The translations under genes were made by a program, and so were the position numbers. A stretch of DNA of 64,000 nucleotides from Acetobacter sp. UBA5411. GTDB lineage: Bacteria; Pseudomonadota; Alphaproteobacteria; Acetobacterales; Acetobacteraceae. Shown here piece by piece: positions 26,423 to 35,471 of the stretch. The notes beneath the pieces are model-generated. The model saw nothing but the letters and a program-made list of their open reading frames with translations. It made no database searches and had not been told where the DNA came from. The stretch lies in assembly GCF_002409645.1 (NCBI RefSeq), contig NZ_DHNR01000005.1, forward strand, positions 199,399 to 263,398. The letters are read 5' to 3'. Position 1 is the stretch's first letter, and every line of letters begins with the position of its first letter.

Positions 26423-27253
26423 CTAAAATGTTCGTTTTCGAACATCTTCGCCCACAAGAACAAGCGCGACATCATGGGCTGCGAGCATTTCGCAGATTGG
26501 AGCCGGCGGCGTCCGATCCGTGAAAAAGGCCGTCACACCGGCAATACTGCCCGCATTCATTAACGGCCGACGTCCGAATTTGGTGTGATCCGCCAGCAGA
26601 AAAATCTTACGGGAGTTGGCGCGGATAAGTTCGGATGCGCGAATTTCTTCGGCATCATAGTCCAGAAGCGTTCCGTCCTCGTCGATTCCGCTGATGCCGA
26701 TCACGCCATAATCAGCGCGATACCGGCTGAGCATGGTCAGGGAATCCGGTCCGAGAATCCCGCCATCCCGCATACGCACCGTGCCGCCAGTGACCACGAC
26801 CCGACAGTCCTCGCTGCCTGCCAGCAGGGTCGCGACATGCAGATTGTTGGTGATGACCTGCAAACCCTTGTGACTCGCCAGCGCACGGGCGAACGCTTCC
26901 GTCGTTGTGCCTATATTCACGAATAGGGATGCACCGTCGGGAATAGCGGCTGCGGCCAGTTCTCCGATAGCGTCCTTTTCACTGCGATTACGAATCTGCC
27001 TTTGGGGATACGCTATGTTTTCCACTGAAGACGGTGCGCTGGCCCCTCCGTGGTGGCGCAGCACCTCTCCGGCTGCATCAAGCGTGCGGATATCCCGCCG
27101 GATGGTCTGTACGGCTACGTCGAACAGACGAGCAAGCTCCTCGTTCGAGGCATATCCCTGCCGTTTCACCGTCGCGATGATCGCCTGATGACGCGCCTGC
27201 GTGCGGGACCCGTCTCCACCGACATCTCCACGAACCTCAGGCACAGCGCTCAC
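26423..27253 (-). CDS. glpR: DeoR-family repressor of glycerol metabolism
   Basis: 276 residues. The N-terminal DeoR helix-turn-helix (residues about 20-75) includes YASNEELARLFDVAVQTIRRD and LRHHGGA, nearly the same as E. coli GlpR. The C-terminal DeoRC sensor domain has IGTTTEAFARAL, ITNNLHVA and FLLADHTKFGR, where glycerol 3-phosphate or a related sugar phosphate should bind. The gene starts 9 bases after recQ ends. Its own last codons carry a perfect GlpR-type palindrome, so the repressor gene overlaps an operator for the downstream glpDFK operon. Repression lifted by glycerol 3-phosphate is the known logic for the family. Confidence 0.95.
   Translation of the reverse strand: MSAVPEVRGDVGGDGSRTQARHQAIIATVKRQGYASNEELARLFDVAVQTIRRDIRTLDAAGEVLRHHGGASAPSSVENIAYPQRQIRNRSEKDAIGELAAAAIPDGASLFVNIGTTTEAFARALASHKGLQVITNNLHVATLLAGSEDCRVVVTGGTVRMRDGGILGPDSLTMLSRYRADYGVIGISGIDEDGTLLDYDAEEIRASELIRANSRKIFLLADHTKFGRRPLMNAGSIAGVTAFFTDRTPPAPICEMLAAHDVALVLVGEDVRKRTF
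26428..26445. promoter_or_regulatory. GlpR operator-like perfect palindrome
   Basis: ATGTTCG-TTTT-CGAACAT has both arms identical to the E. coli GlpR operator consensus. It lies inside the last codons of glpR, 102 bases from the second site and upstream of glpD. Confidence 0.8.
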
Positions 27254-27262
27254 CTTCCAGGG

Positions 27263-29164
27263 TCATAGATCTTCAAGCACTTCCAGAACCGCCTCGCCAT
27301 AACGCGTGAGCTTGGTGCTTCCGACGCCTTTGACATCACTGAGTTCATCCAGCGTGCCGGGACACTCCAGCGAGATTTCGCACAGGGTCGCATCCGAGAA
27401 AATGTAATAAGGCGGAATTTCCTGCTCCCTAGCTTCAGCAAGCCGCCAGCGTTTGAGAGCGTTGAAGCGTTCCCGCGCATCCTCGGTCAGTTGATCGGCG
27501 ATCGAATCGCCCTGCCCTGTGGAACGGTTGTTTCGGGCAGAGGCCTCGACAGCATCCTCCCTCAGCCGCACCTCTTCCTCACCACGCAGGATCGGACGGG
27601 CGACTTCTTCGTTCAGACGCAGGCCACCATGCTCATCCCCGGTCACCAGAGCGCCACGAGCAATCAGCTGCCGCACCACGCTGCGCCAGAATGTCTCGCT
27701 TTTATCCTTGCCGATCCCCCAGACCGACAGACGATCATGACCCGCCCGCGAGATATTATCTGACGGTTTGCCGCGCAGAACGGCGATCACGTGGAGCGCG
27801 CCATAACGCTGGCCAGTGCGATAGATGGCAGACAGCAGCATCCGCGCCGCCTGTGTACCGTCGAAAGTCGGCACCGGTGTGCGACAATTGTCGCAATGCC
27901 CGCACGGCTCGGTCAGGGTCTCGCCAAAGCAGGCCAGCAGCGCACGGGTCCGGCAGGACGTGCTTTCCGTGAAGGCGATCATCGCCTCCAGCCGGCCCCG
28001 CATGATGCGCTTTTCACTATCGGGCGCATTGGACTGGTCCAGCCAGTAACGGGCGCGACTCATGTCCTCGCCGCCGTAAAGCAGCAGCACGTCAGACGGC
28101 AGTCCGTCGCGTCCGGCACGGCCGATCTGCTGGTAATAGGCTTCCGGCGAGGCGGGCATGTCGAGATGGATCACCGTCCGCACATCGGGACGATCAATCC
28201 CCATACCGAAGGCGATGGTGGCGACGATGACAATCGGTTCGCCTGACCGGAACCGGTGCAGGGCGGCGCGCTTTTCCTGCGGCGACAGACCGGCATGGAA
28301 AGCGCAGGCGGGATAGCCTTTCTCGCGCAGGGAGGCTGCGATCCGTTCCGTGCGGGCACGCGATCCGCAATAGACAATGCAGGCGTCACTGCGGTGCTTC
28401 TGAAGCGCATCGACAAGCTGCCGCATCTCGCCGCCCTTGGGGCGCGCGGCAATCATCAGGTTCGGACGATGGAAGCTGGCGGACAGAACCTCTGCCTCCG
28501 GCATAGCCAGAGCGGTGAGAATGTCATTACGAGTCCGCGGATCTGCCGTCGCCGTGAGAGCGATACGCGGCACGCCCGGAAAATGCTCCGGCAAGGACTG
28601 GAGCGCCCGATATTCGGGACGGAACTCATGCCCCCATGCGGAAATGCAATGGGCCTCGTCAATTGCGATGACAGAGATCTGCTGACGCGACAGACGATCC
28701 AGCGTGCCGGGAGACAGCAGCCGCTCCGGGGACACATAGAGGATATCGACCTGTCCGTTGAAGAGGTCGCCCCGGATACGGGAAGCCTCGTCGCCGTCCA
28801 GTTCAGAGTGCAGAGCCGCCGCGTTGACGCCAAGCTGACGCAGCGCCGCCACCTGATCATCCATCAGTGCGATCAGCGGTGAAACCACCAGCCCCATACC
28901 GGGGCGACACAGCGCGGGCACCTGATAGCAGACACTCTTTCCGCCACCTGTCGGCATGAGGACGAGCGTGTCCTCTCCCGCCATCACCCGGTCGACGGCC
29001 TGCTCCTGCAACCCCCGAAAGGCCGGAAAGCCGAAAACACGGTGAAGAACTTCACGCGGCGACAACCCGACGAAACGGTCACGCCCTCTTGCGGGTCCGG
29101 ATGCTTCCGAAGGGAAACCGCTGTCTCTGTGTTCGTCTTCCGACAAGGAGGGCCTTTCCAGCAT
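27263..29164 (-). CDS. recQ: ATP-dependent DNA helicase RecQ
   Basis: 633 residues. Superfamily 2 helicase motifs are present: Walker A GGGKS at 73-77, DEAH at 169-172 with the RecQ-specific HCISAWGHEFRPEY aromatic loop, and a QxGRAGRDG motif VI. The zinc-binding part is near 395-417 (C..., C, HCDNC spacing), then a winged helix and a C-terminal HRDC domain (about 550-630). The first 30 residues are poorly conserved, so the true start could be a little further in. It unwinds DNA 3' to 5' in recombination and replication repair. The gene is packed between a small lipoprotein gene (8 bases upstream) and glpR (9 bases downstream). Confidence 0.95.
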   Translation of the reverse strand: MLERPSLSEDEHRDSGFPSEASGPARGRDRFVGLSPREVLHRVFGFPAFRGLQEQAVDRVMAGEDTLVLMPTGGGKSVCYQVPALCRPGMGLVVSPLIALMDDQVAALRQLGVNAAALHSELDGDEASRIRGDLFNGQVDILYVSPERLLSPGTLDRLSRQQISVIAIDEAHCISAWGHEFRPEYRALQSLPEHFPGVPRIALTATADPRTRNDILTALAMPEAEVLSASFHRPNLMIAARPKGGEMRQLVDALQKHRSDACIVYCGSRARTERIAASLREKGYPACAFHAGLSPQEKRAALHRFRSGEPIVIVATIAFGMGIDRPDVRTVIHLDMPASPEAYYQQIGRAGRDGLPSDVLLLYGGEDMSRARYWLDQSNAPDSEKRIMRGRLEAMIAFTESTSCRTRALLACFGETLTEPCGHCDNCRTPVPTFDGTQAARMLLSAIYRTGQRYGALHVIAVLRGKPSDNISRAGHDRLSVWGIGKDKSETFWRSVVRQLIARGALVTGDEHGGLRLNEEVARPILRGEEEVRLREDAVEASARNNRSTGQGDSIADQLTEDARERFNALKRWRLAEAREQEIPPYYIFSDATLCEISLECPGTLDELSDVKGVGSTKLTRYGEAVLEVLEDL

Positions 29165-29172
29165 AGGCGGGA

Positions 29173-29550
29173 TTATTGAGCGAGCAGTTCTATCTCGACA
29201 CGGCGGGAACCGACGACACCTTGCGCGTTGGAAGGAGGCCGGGTTGTTTCACGAATGCGCCTGGGAGAAACGCCGTCCGCCATAAGCTGTTGCGACACGG
29301 CCTTGGCCCGCTGGACAGCAAGAAGCGATTCCGTGGAGAGATCACCATTCTGGCGAGCATAGCCTTCCACAACAACAGTCCTGCCGGAATAATCTCTGGC
29401 TTTTTCAGCGACCTTTTCCACGACCGAGAGCGCAGTATCATCCAGCGCCGAGGAACCCTGACTAAAAAAAACGACATACTGCCGCCCCGGCCCCTGATCG
29501 GCGCAAGCGGCGAGTGAACAAAGACTGACAACAGAAAGAAGGCGACGCAT
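29173..29550 (-). CDS. Small OmpA-like lipoprotein
   Basis: 125 residues. A lipoprotein signal ends at Cys16 (LAAC). The rest looks like one OmpA_C peptidoglycan-binding domain: YVVFFSQGSSALD at the start, VVVEGYARQNGD where most members have a GHTD motif, then LLAVQRAKAVSQQLMADGV with the conserved arginine, and RRVEIEL at the end. The usual diaminopimelate-contacting aspartate appears to be replaced (GYAR), so peptidoglycan binding is uncertain. It is probably exported and anchored in the outer membrane. The stop lies 8 bases before recQ, so the genes are likely cotranscribed although no functional link is obvious. Confidence 0.75.
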   Translation of the reverse strand: MRRLLSVVSLCSLAACADQGPGRQYVVFFSQGSSALDDTALSVVEKVAEKARDYSGRTVVVEGYARQNGDLSTESLLAVQRAKAVSQQLMADGVSPRRIRETTRPPSNAQGVVGSRRVEIELLAQ

Positions 29551-29690
29551 GATCCACTCCTTGCGATTTGATGGGCCGGAGCCGTCCTGACGTCAGACTG
29601 GCCGAGTTCGTTTCTCGTGCCTGCGCGAGAGCAGAAGGTCAATAAAAGAGCGTAACCGGGCTTTCCGCCGGGTGGGATAACGTCCCCGAC

Positions 29691-31382
29691 TTATACCGGG
29701 ACCGCTTCCCCGCCAGCGATACGCCAGACATGATCGAGCTGCTCAACCCCGGTCAGGCGATGGGCGATCAGGATCACAGTCCGCCCCTGCGCAACGCGGT
29801 TCAGGGTAAGGAAGAAGTCCTGCTCAGTCTGGGCGTCGAGACCCGTTGCAGGCTCGTCCAGCACAAGGATCGGCGCTTCAGACAGCAGGGTCCGCGCCAG
29901 TGCGATACGACGTCCCTGCCCGCCCGATACCTTGACGCCGCCTTCGCCGAGCCATGTATCGAGCGTGTCAGGAAGCGTGCGCACGAAGTCACCGACAGCC
30001 GCTTCATCAAGCGCTTTCCACAGAGCATCCTCATCCGCATCAGGTCTGCCGAGCAGCAGGTTATTGCGGATCGTGTCATCAAACAGATGCGTCGCCTGTG
30101 ACAGCCACGCGATGTGTTGACGGAGCCAGACATCTGGCAGAGCAGCGATGTCGACGCCGCCAATCAGGATCTTTCCCTCCTGCGGGAAAGCCGCCTTGAG
30201 GAGCAGTGCCGCCAACGTGGATTTCCCGGCACCCGAAGGCCCCAGCAGCGCGACCCGGCTGCCCGCCGGGATGTTCAGGGAGAAATCACTGAACACGGCA
30301 GGACGATCGGCCCGCCAGTGAAACGCAACATGCTCAAAGGCGATGTCGAAATGGGTCGGCATCACGGTTGCCGGCGTTACAGTCTGCACAGGACGCGGAT
30401 GCTCATCGGCAATCGCCACCACCCGGTGCGCCGCAGCCCCCATATTTCCGGCCAGCATACCCGCGCGGGTAAGACCCGACACGCCTTCGAAACAGGCGAA
30501 GGTCAGGAACATCAGCCCGACACCCTGCACGGCGGGAATACGATCGAACCCGACACCCGCAATCGCGGCCAGCAGAAGAAGCAAGGCTGTCTGCGTGCAG
30601 ACACTGGACAGCGCGCCGACAAACGCCATGCGCCGCGAGAGCTGGGCCTGACGCGTGAGCAGACGGCTGTTCGCGCTGTTCACCTGATCAATGATCCGCG
30701 GCCCTGCGCCGAAAGCGCGGATTTCGCGCATGCCGCTGACAAGGTCCAGCACACCAACGCGAAGCGCCGCCTGTGCGTGGCTGAGACCGGTCCCTTCCTT
30801 GCGACTCAGTCGGGCCGCAGCAAGCGGCATGATGAAAGCTGACAGGGCAAAGAGGATACCGATCAGGATACCCAACAATGAGTTGGTATTGCAGATCACC
30901 AGTACCAGAACGGGGAATGTCAGGCAGGCTCCAGCCAGCGGCAGCAGAAGGCGGAGATAAAGCCCGTCTAGCGTCTCGATATCCGACACAAGCCGGGACA
31001 GCAGATCGCCCGCGCGCCGGAAGCCCAGACCCGCGGCTGCACCCTGCGCCAGAGAACGGAAAAACCACACCCGCAAGGTCGCAAGCGCCCTGAACATGGC
31101 GTCATGAGCATACAGACGCTCGGAATAGCGCAGAACGATGCGACCCAGACCCAGCACACGGAGCGATGTGGCGGTGACAAGCACCATCCCCAGCGCAGCT
31201 CCGGCGAAACGCAGACCGGCGCTGCTCATCAGAGCCAGCCCGGCGAGAACGGCCAGCAGCGAAAGCACCAGCCCCATGATCAGACGCGCCGCATGCGGAC
31301 GCCAGACTTCGACAATACGGATCAGAGCGTCACGGTCGGCCCGTTCGCGCGCAGTCACATCCCGGGAAGATGGTCGGCTCAT
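29691..31382 (-). CDS. cydC: Thiol reductant ABC exporter, CydC subunit
   Basis: 563 residues: an N-terminal six-helix transmembrane domain, then an ABC ATPase. Visible are Walker A LLGPSGAGKSTLAALL, signature VSGGQGRRIALARTLL, Walker B ILVLDEPATGLD and the H-loop (LIAHRL) near the end. With CydD it forms the heterodimeric exporter of cysteine and glutathione to the periplasm, needed for cytochrome bd assembly. The preceding cydD ends 43 bases before this start, so the two form an operon. Cytochrome bd genes themselves are not in the window. Confidence 0.93.
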   Translation of the reverse strand: MSRPSSRDVTARERADRDALIRIVEVWRPHAARLIMGLVLSLLAVLAGLALMSSAGLRFAGAALGMVLVTATSLRVLGLGRIVLRYSERLYAHDAMFRALATLRVWFFRSLAQGAAAGLGFRRAGDLLSRLVSDIETLDGLYLRLLLPLAGACLTFPVLVLVICNTNSLLGILIGILFALSAFIMPLAAARLSRKEGTGLSHAQAALRVGVLDLVSGMREIRAFGAGPRIIDQVNSANSRLLTRQAQLSRRMAFVGALSSVCTQTALLLLLAAIAGVGFDRIPAVQGVGLMFLTFACFEGVSGLTRAGMLAGNMGAAAHRVVAIADEHPRPVQTVTPATVMPTHFDIAFEHVAFHWRADRPAVFSDFSLNIPAGSRVALLGPSGAGKSTLAALLLKAAFPQEGKILIGGVDIAALPDVWLRQHIAWLSQATHLFDDTIRNNLLLGRPDADEDALWKALDEAAVGDFVRTLPDTLDTWLGEGGVKVSGGQGRRIALARTLLSEAPILVLDEPATGLDAQTEQDFFLTLNRVAQGRTVILIAHRLTGVEQLDHVWRIAGGEAVPV

Positions 31383-31425
31383 GAACGATCCCCTCTCATG
31401 CCGATTTCATGTGCTGGAGAACAGC

Positions 31426-33162
31426 TCATCCTGCCTCTCCTCCGGCACCGGCAATCCGGCCTTCTGACAGTTCGATCCTCTGTCCCTGAAACACCTGAAG
31501 CGCCGTTGAATGACTGGCGAGAATCACGGTGCGATGCTGAGCCAATGTTTCAAGGCTCTCGAAAACATCCCCTTCCGTCACTGGATCGAGGTAAGCCGTC
31601 GGCTCATCCAGCAGCAGAACCGGCGCGTTCTTCAGATAGGCACGCGCAATCGCGATGCGCTGTGCCTGCCCACCGGACAGTCCAAATCCGCCCTCGCCGA
31701 TCATGGTTTCAATCCCGTCCGGCAGACTGTCGAGGAAGCGGTCGACAGAAGCCGCATGAACGGCCTGTTCCAGTTCTTCCTCGGTAGCGTCCGGTCGGGC
31801 GAAAAGGATGTTTTCCCGCAATGAGCCGGCGAACAGGATCGGTCGCTGTCCGATCCAGGAGATCAGACGCATCAGACTTGTCGGGGCGATCGTCTGCATA
31901 TCGACGCCATTGAACGTAATGCGTCCGGAAGTCGGCTTGATGAACCCCAACAGCAGTTCCATCACCGTGGACTTGCCTGCGCCCGATGGACCGGAAAGAA
32001 TCACGGTTTCTCCGGCTGCGACCGAGAACGAGACATCGTCCAGCGCCCGCCCGCGCGCCTCATCCCAGACAAACGAAACATTTTCAAACGCGATCGCCAC
32101 ACCTTCATTGGCCGCTACGCGAAGCTGATGTGTCTCGCCCGTGGCGGCAACCTCTGCCGGGAGCGCCAGAATGTCTTCGGCGGCTCCCTGCACGAGCGCA
32201 CGATCCTGATAGGCGAGCGCCAACCCACGCAGAGGCGCGAAAAATTCCGGAACAATCAGCAGCGCAAAGAGGCTGGCCGTCACCATTGAGCGAAATGTCG
32301 CGGCATCAGTCGTATGAATGGCGGCCTGAACATGCCGTCCGTCGATCAGTGCAATCAGGATGAGCGCAACGATCATGGCGCAGTCGATGGAAGCGGATGA
32401 CAGGAACGCTACCCGCAGGATTTTCATTGTCCGTTTGCGCAGATCATCGGCAGCCTGCCCGAGACGCTGGGCTTCATCATCCGCACGTCCCGCCAGAACG
32501 ATGGTGGCGATGCCGCGCATACGGTCCAGAAAGCGGGCCTGAAGCCGGGTCATGGCGAGGAACTGCTTGCGGGACGCGACAGCAGCGCCAATACCGAACA
32601 GCGCCTGCGCGAACGGCACGAAGAGACCGCAGAGCGCCAGAATCAGAGCGGCACGAGGCTGCACGAACGCAGTCAGCACAGCCAGCACGAGCGGCGAGGC
32701 CACCCACAGCACGGAAGCCGGAGCCCAGCGGGTGAAGTAGCCATCCAGCGCTTCGATCCGATCCACAGCCAGCGCCGCCAAAGCGCCGCTATGCGCGTGA
32801 CGCAGCACGGCAGGGCCAGCCCCGACGATTGAGCCGAGCACCTCGTTCCGCAAGCGACTACGGGCGCGTCGTCCTGCCATAGCGGAGGCATTTTCGCTGA
32901 GAAAATTGATTGCGATACGAAGAAGCGCGAGGAAGACAAAAGCAGGCAGCGGCCAGACCGGAACAGGCGTTCCTGCGCCATGTCCTGAAGGAGTCACGAA
33001 ATCTGTCAGCGCCGGGCCGAGGATATTGGCCACGCACCAGAACTGTGCGGCTCCCGTCAGACTGGAAACAATGCCCAGAACAATGGACGGACGCACCGCA
33101 CGCAGTCCCAGACGCGCCTGCGTCTTGGTCCAGGCCTTTATGGCTGCCTTACTCTCACTCAT
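31426..33162 (-). CDS. cydD: Thiol reductant ABC exporter, CydD subunit
   Basis: 578 residues, transmembrane domain followed by an ATPase domain. Motifs are Walker A LSGPSGAGKSTVMELL, signature LSGGQAQRIAIARAYL, Walker B VLLLDEPTAYLD and H-loop LASHSTAL. The order cydD then cydC and the lengths match the Escherichia coli pair. The exporter supplies reduced thiols to the periplasm for cytochrome bd and c maturation and handles haem. It starts 51 bases after the stop of the stress sensor kinase gene, with no terminator seen between, so read-through from the stress locus is possible. In quinol-oxidase dependent acetic acid bacteria this function should matter for respiration. Confidence 0.93.
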   Translation of the reverse strand: MSESKAAIKAWTKTQARLGLRAVRPSIVLGIVSSLTGAAQFWCVANILGPALTDFVTPSGHGAGTPVPVWPLPAFVFLALLRIAINFLSENASAMAGRRARSRLRNEVLGSIVGAGPAVLRHAHSGALAALAVDRIEALDGYFTRWAPASVLWVASPLVLAVLTAFVQPRAALILALCGLFVPFAQALFGIGAAVASRKQFLAMTRLQARFLDRMRGIATIVLAGRADDEAQRLGQAADDLRKRTMKILRVAFLSSASIDCAMIVALILIALIDGRHVQAAIHTTDAATFRSMVTASLFALLIVPEFFAPLRGLALAYQDRALVQGAAEDILALPAEVAATGETHQLRVAANEGVAIAFENVSFVWDEARGRALDDVSFSVAAGETVILSGPSGAGKSTVMELLLGFIKPTSGRITFNGVDMQTIAPTSLMRLISWIGQRPILFAGSLRENILFARPDATEEELEQAVHAASVDRFLDSLPDGIETMIGEGGFGLSGGQAQRIAIARAYLKNAPVLLLDEPTAYLDPVTEGDVFESLETLAQHRTVILASHSTALQVFQGQRIELSEGRIAGAGGEAG

Positions 33163-33213
33163 GCGGCCCCTATACCGAAGACTCGGCTCCGGAAACAGAG
33201 GGCATGTGACGTG

Positions 33214-35022
33214 TCAGCGTCGCATTCCGGGAATTGGAGACCCCTTCTCTCCGTCGTCCCGTCGCACCTGTTTTACGGGACAGGTCACGATAACACGCAC
33301 CCCGCCCTCCTCCTCGATACGGAGGGTTCCGCCAATCTGCCTCGCAAATCCCCGAACCAGTTGCAAACCAAGCCCCCCTTCATCAAGGCCCGCCTGCAAC
33401 GCGGCAGTACTCTCGCTGTCATCTTCTACTATCAGCGTCAGACTATCCATTTTACGGGCAAGAGAGACGCGCACGGTTCCAGTCCGACCTGCAGGGAATC
33501 CGTAATGCAGAGCATTCTGCAACGCTTCGGCGATAATCAGCACAACCGAAGTCGCCAGATCGGGCGGCAGCACGACATCGCCCGCATCTTCCTCAATCGT
33601 CACCCGGCTACGCACATCATCCGGCGTGGCCTGCTGTATCTGTTGTATCAGAACAGGCAGAAACTCGGCCATTTTCAGATCAGCCAGTTCGTCACCTACA
33701 TAGAGATGACGCTGTAGCATTGAGAGAATTCTCACACGGTTTCGGGCGACCAGCAGCGCCGTGCGTGTATCGTTGTCTGACACCCGATTGGCCTGCAGAC
33801 TCAGAAGAGAGCCGACAATCTGAAGATTGTTTTTCACCCTGTGATGGATTTCCGCCACCAGCCGCTTCTGGTGTTCCAATGCGGCTTCCAGCTCGGCTTC
33901 ACGATGGGCCAGTCGCCACGTCGCTGTTCCGAATGCGCCGGAAAGTTTGCGAAACTCCCGCGGCATGCCCGAGGTGTCCGCCACACTCTCGAACTTGCCC
34001 TTCCTCAGCCAGCTTTCAACATCCCGCGTCAACTGGTTCAACGGTTCAACAACCAGTCTCCGACCCGCGATCATGATGCCGGCCAACCCCGCAATCAGCA
34101 GGACTGCGACCATTGCGATCCATCCGAAAAGCAGAAAAAGCGCCCGCTTTTCTTCCGGAAGCCGCTGAACTTCAATGAGCGCGAAATCAGCCTGACCAAC
34201 AGGACCGTAAATATAGGATCGGTTGTCTCTGCGTTCTACGATACGCTGATGTTCACCACGATGGCGGGCTTCAATCGCCGCCTGACTGACCGCCACGTCA
34301 ACGGGCGCTGTCCAGGCACACTGCGGACAAACCGACACCAGCGATTTGTCATCCATGACAAACCAGGCTGACAGGGATTTTGACGAGGCTTTTTCGATCG
34401 TCTCATGGGAGGAGGAAGCGTCATCAGAGAGACCCGGTTGCCAGCCAACCGGCTGAATCGCCACCAGAAACCGTTGCTCCTCATCGGTGTCGACTGGGGG
34501 GAGTTCCTGAATAACCCTCAGATAGGGACGCCCCCGATACACCATCAGTTGGGCGGATTCTTTGGTGGGTGCAAGGCTGTGAGCAATATCAAGACAATTG
34601 GAGTCGGCAGCGTCGGAGCCGGTCAGCGCATCCTGCAAGCCTCCTGTCCTATCAACGACAGCAAGAAGACAGTAACGCCCCTTACTCGCAGCCTGAGCAA
34701 GCAACAGCAGATTTCGAAGGGAACTGTCGTCAGCAGTCTCTCCGATCTGCTGCAACATCGAAACAGTACGAAACGTTTCGCTGTCGAGATACTTATCGAG
34801 CTCTGAAAACGCCAGCTTTCCACGCTGGATACCAGCCTCATTCAGGCGGATATAATCCTGCCAGATGACAACGCTTCCAAGCGCAGCCACTGGCAGCACA
34901 GACCCCATGATGACAACAGCCATCCGGCTTCTGACCGAGTCGAACAGACCAGCGATACCGATCAGAAAAGAAACCAGAAAACGACAGGATCGCCAGCCGC
35001 GCTGATGATCATCTCCCGTCAT
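33214..35022 (-). CDS. HisKA_2-type sensor histidine kinase, likely general stress response kinase
   Basis: 602 residues. Two membrane segments (about 33-53 and 296-320) flank a periplasmic sensor region of about 240 residues. A HAMP-like stretch and coiled coil (about 320-385) follow. The phosphoacceptor region EIHHRVKNNLQIVGSLLSLQ (His394 probable) is the HisKA_2 signature used by PhyK/LovK-like kinases. The ATPase domain has an N box around IIAEALQNALHYG and a GGLGLQLV glycine box. Family knowledge: such kinases phosphorylate PhyR, which then binds NepR and frees EcfG. The gene follows ecfG and nepR on the same strand after a 157-base gap. The sensed signal is unknown; two cysteines (CPQC) in the sensor region may be relevant. 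Confidence 0.88.
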   Translation of the reverse strand: MTGDDHQRGWRSCRFLVSFLIGIAGLFDSVRSRMAVVIMGSVLPVAALGSVVIWQDYIRLNEAGIQRGKLAFSELDKYLDSETFRTVSMLQQIGETADDSSLRNLLLLAQAASKGRYCLLAVVDRTGGLQDALTGSDAADSNCLDIAHSLAPTKESAQLMVYRGRPYLRVIQELPPVDTDEEQRFLVAIQPVGWQPGLSDDASSSHETIEKASSKSLSAWFVMDDKSLVSVCPQCAWTAPVDVAVSQAAIEARHRGEHQRIVERRDNRSYIYGPVGQADFALIEVQRLPEEKRALFLLFGWIAMVAVLLIAGLAGIMIAGRRLVVEPLNQLTRDVESWLRKGKFESVADTSGMPREFRKLSGAFGTATWRLAHREAELEAALEHQKRLVAEIHHRVKNNLQIVGSLLSLQANRVSDNDTRTALLVARNRVRILSMLQRHLYVGDELADLKMAEFLPVLIQQIQQATPDDVRSRVTIEEDAGDVVLPPDLATSVVLIIAEALQNALHYGFPAGRTGTVRVSLARKMDSLTLIVEDDSESTAALQAGLDEGGLGLQLVRGFARQIGGTLRIEEEGGVRVIVTCPVKQVRRDDGEKGSPIPGMRR

Positions 35023-35179
35023 TCTATGTTTGGTGTGTCTGGTGTTGTTGCGTCATTAGCAAGGCACCACCGACCGAATCCTGCCCTGCCCCAGAGAGAA
35101 GGCGGGACATCAAAACAAAAACACACGTCCACTCACGTTCACCCAACATAATCTGGGGACACAAACAGACAGCATTCCC

Positions 35180-35419
35180 TCACTGATCGTCCTCGTCTTC
35201 CTCAAGGAGACGCAGAAGCTCTTCAGGGATAGGCTCATTCGCAACATCGTCGAAAAGCTGATGAAGGCCACGCTTCAGCCAGATATCGAACGCGTCGTCC
35301 TCTTTCTTGCCGCTTTTCGCGGAAGAACTGGATTTTCGGTTTCTGGCTGACATCGACAACCACCCCGGCAGATATTCAGACGATTCCAGGCATGATGTCG
35401 GGAAGCTATCGCCATTCAT
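35180..35419 (-). CDS. nepR: NepR-family anti-sigma factor
   Basis: 79 residues from the ATG at 35419, preferred over the internal ATG at 35353 because a very strong GGGGGAGG lies 9 bases before it. The conserved NepR helices are visible: DAFDIWLKRGLHQLFDDVANE and the EPIPEELLRLLEED region, with an acidic C-terminus. Family knowledge: NepR holds EcfG inactive until phosphorylated PhyR binds it. The gene lies 52 bases after ecfG on the same strand. The order ecfG then nepR is the reverse of the common nepR-ecfG arrangement. The first 22 residues are not typical of the family. Confidence 0.88.
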   Translation of the reverse strand: MNGDSFPTSCLESSEYLPGWLSMSARNRKSSSSAKSGKKEDDAFDIWLKRGLHQLFDDVANEPIPEELLRLLEEDEDDQ

Positions 35420-35471
35420 ACAGCAGAACCTCCCCCGTTTAACATTTCATTCTCGGAGCGCCGCCAGCTTC

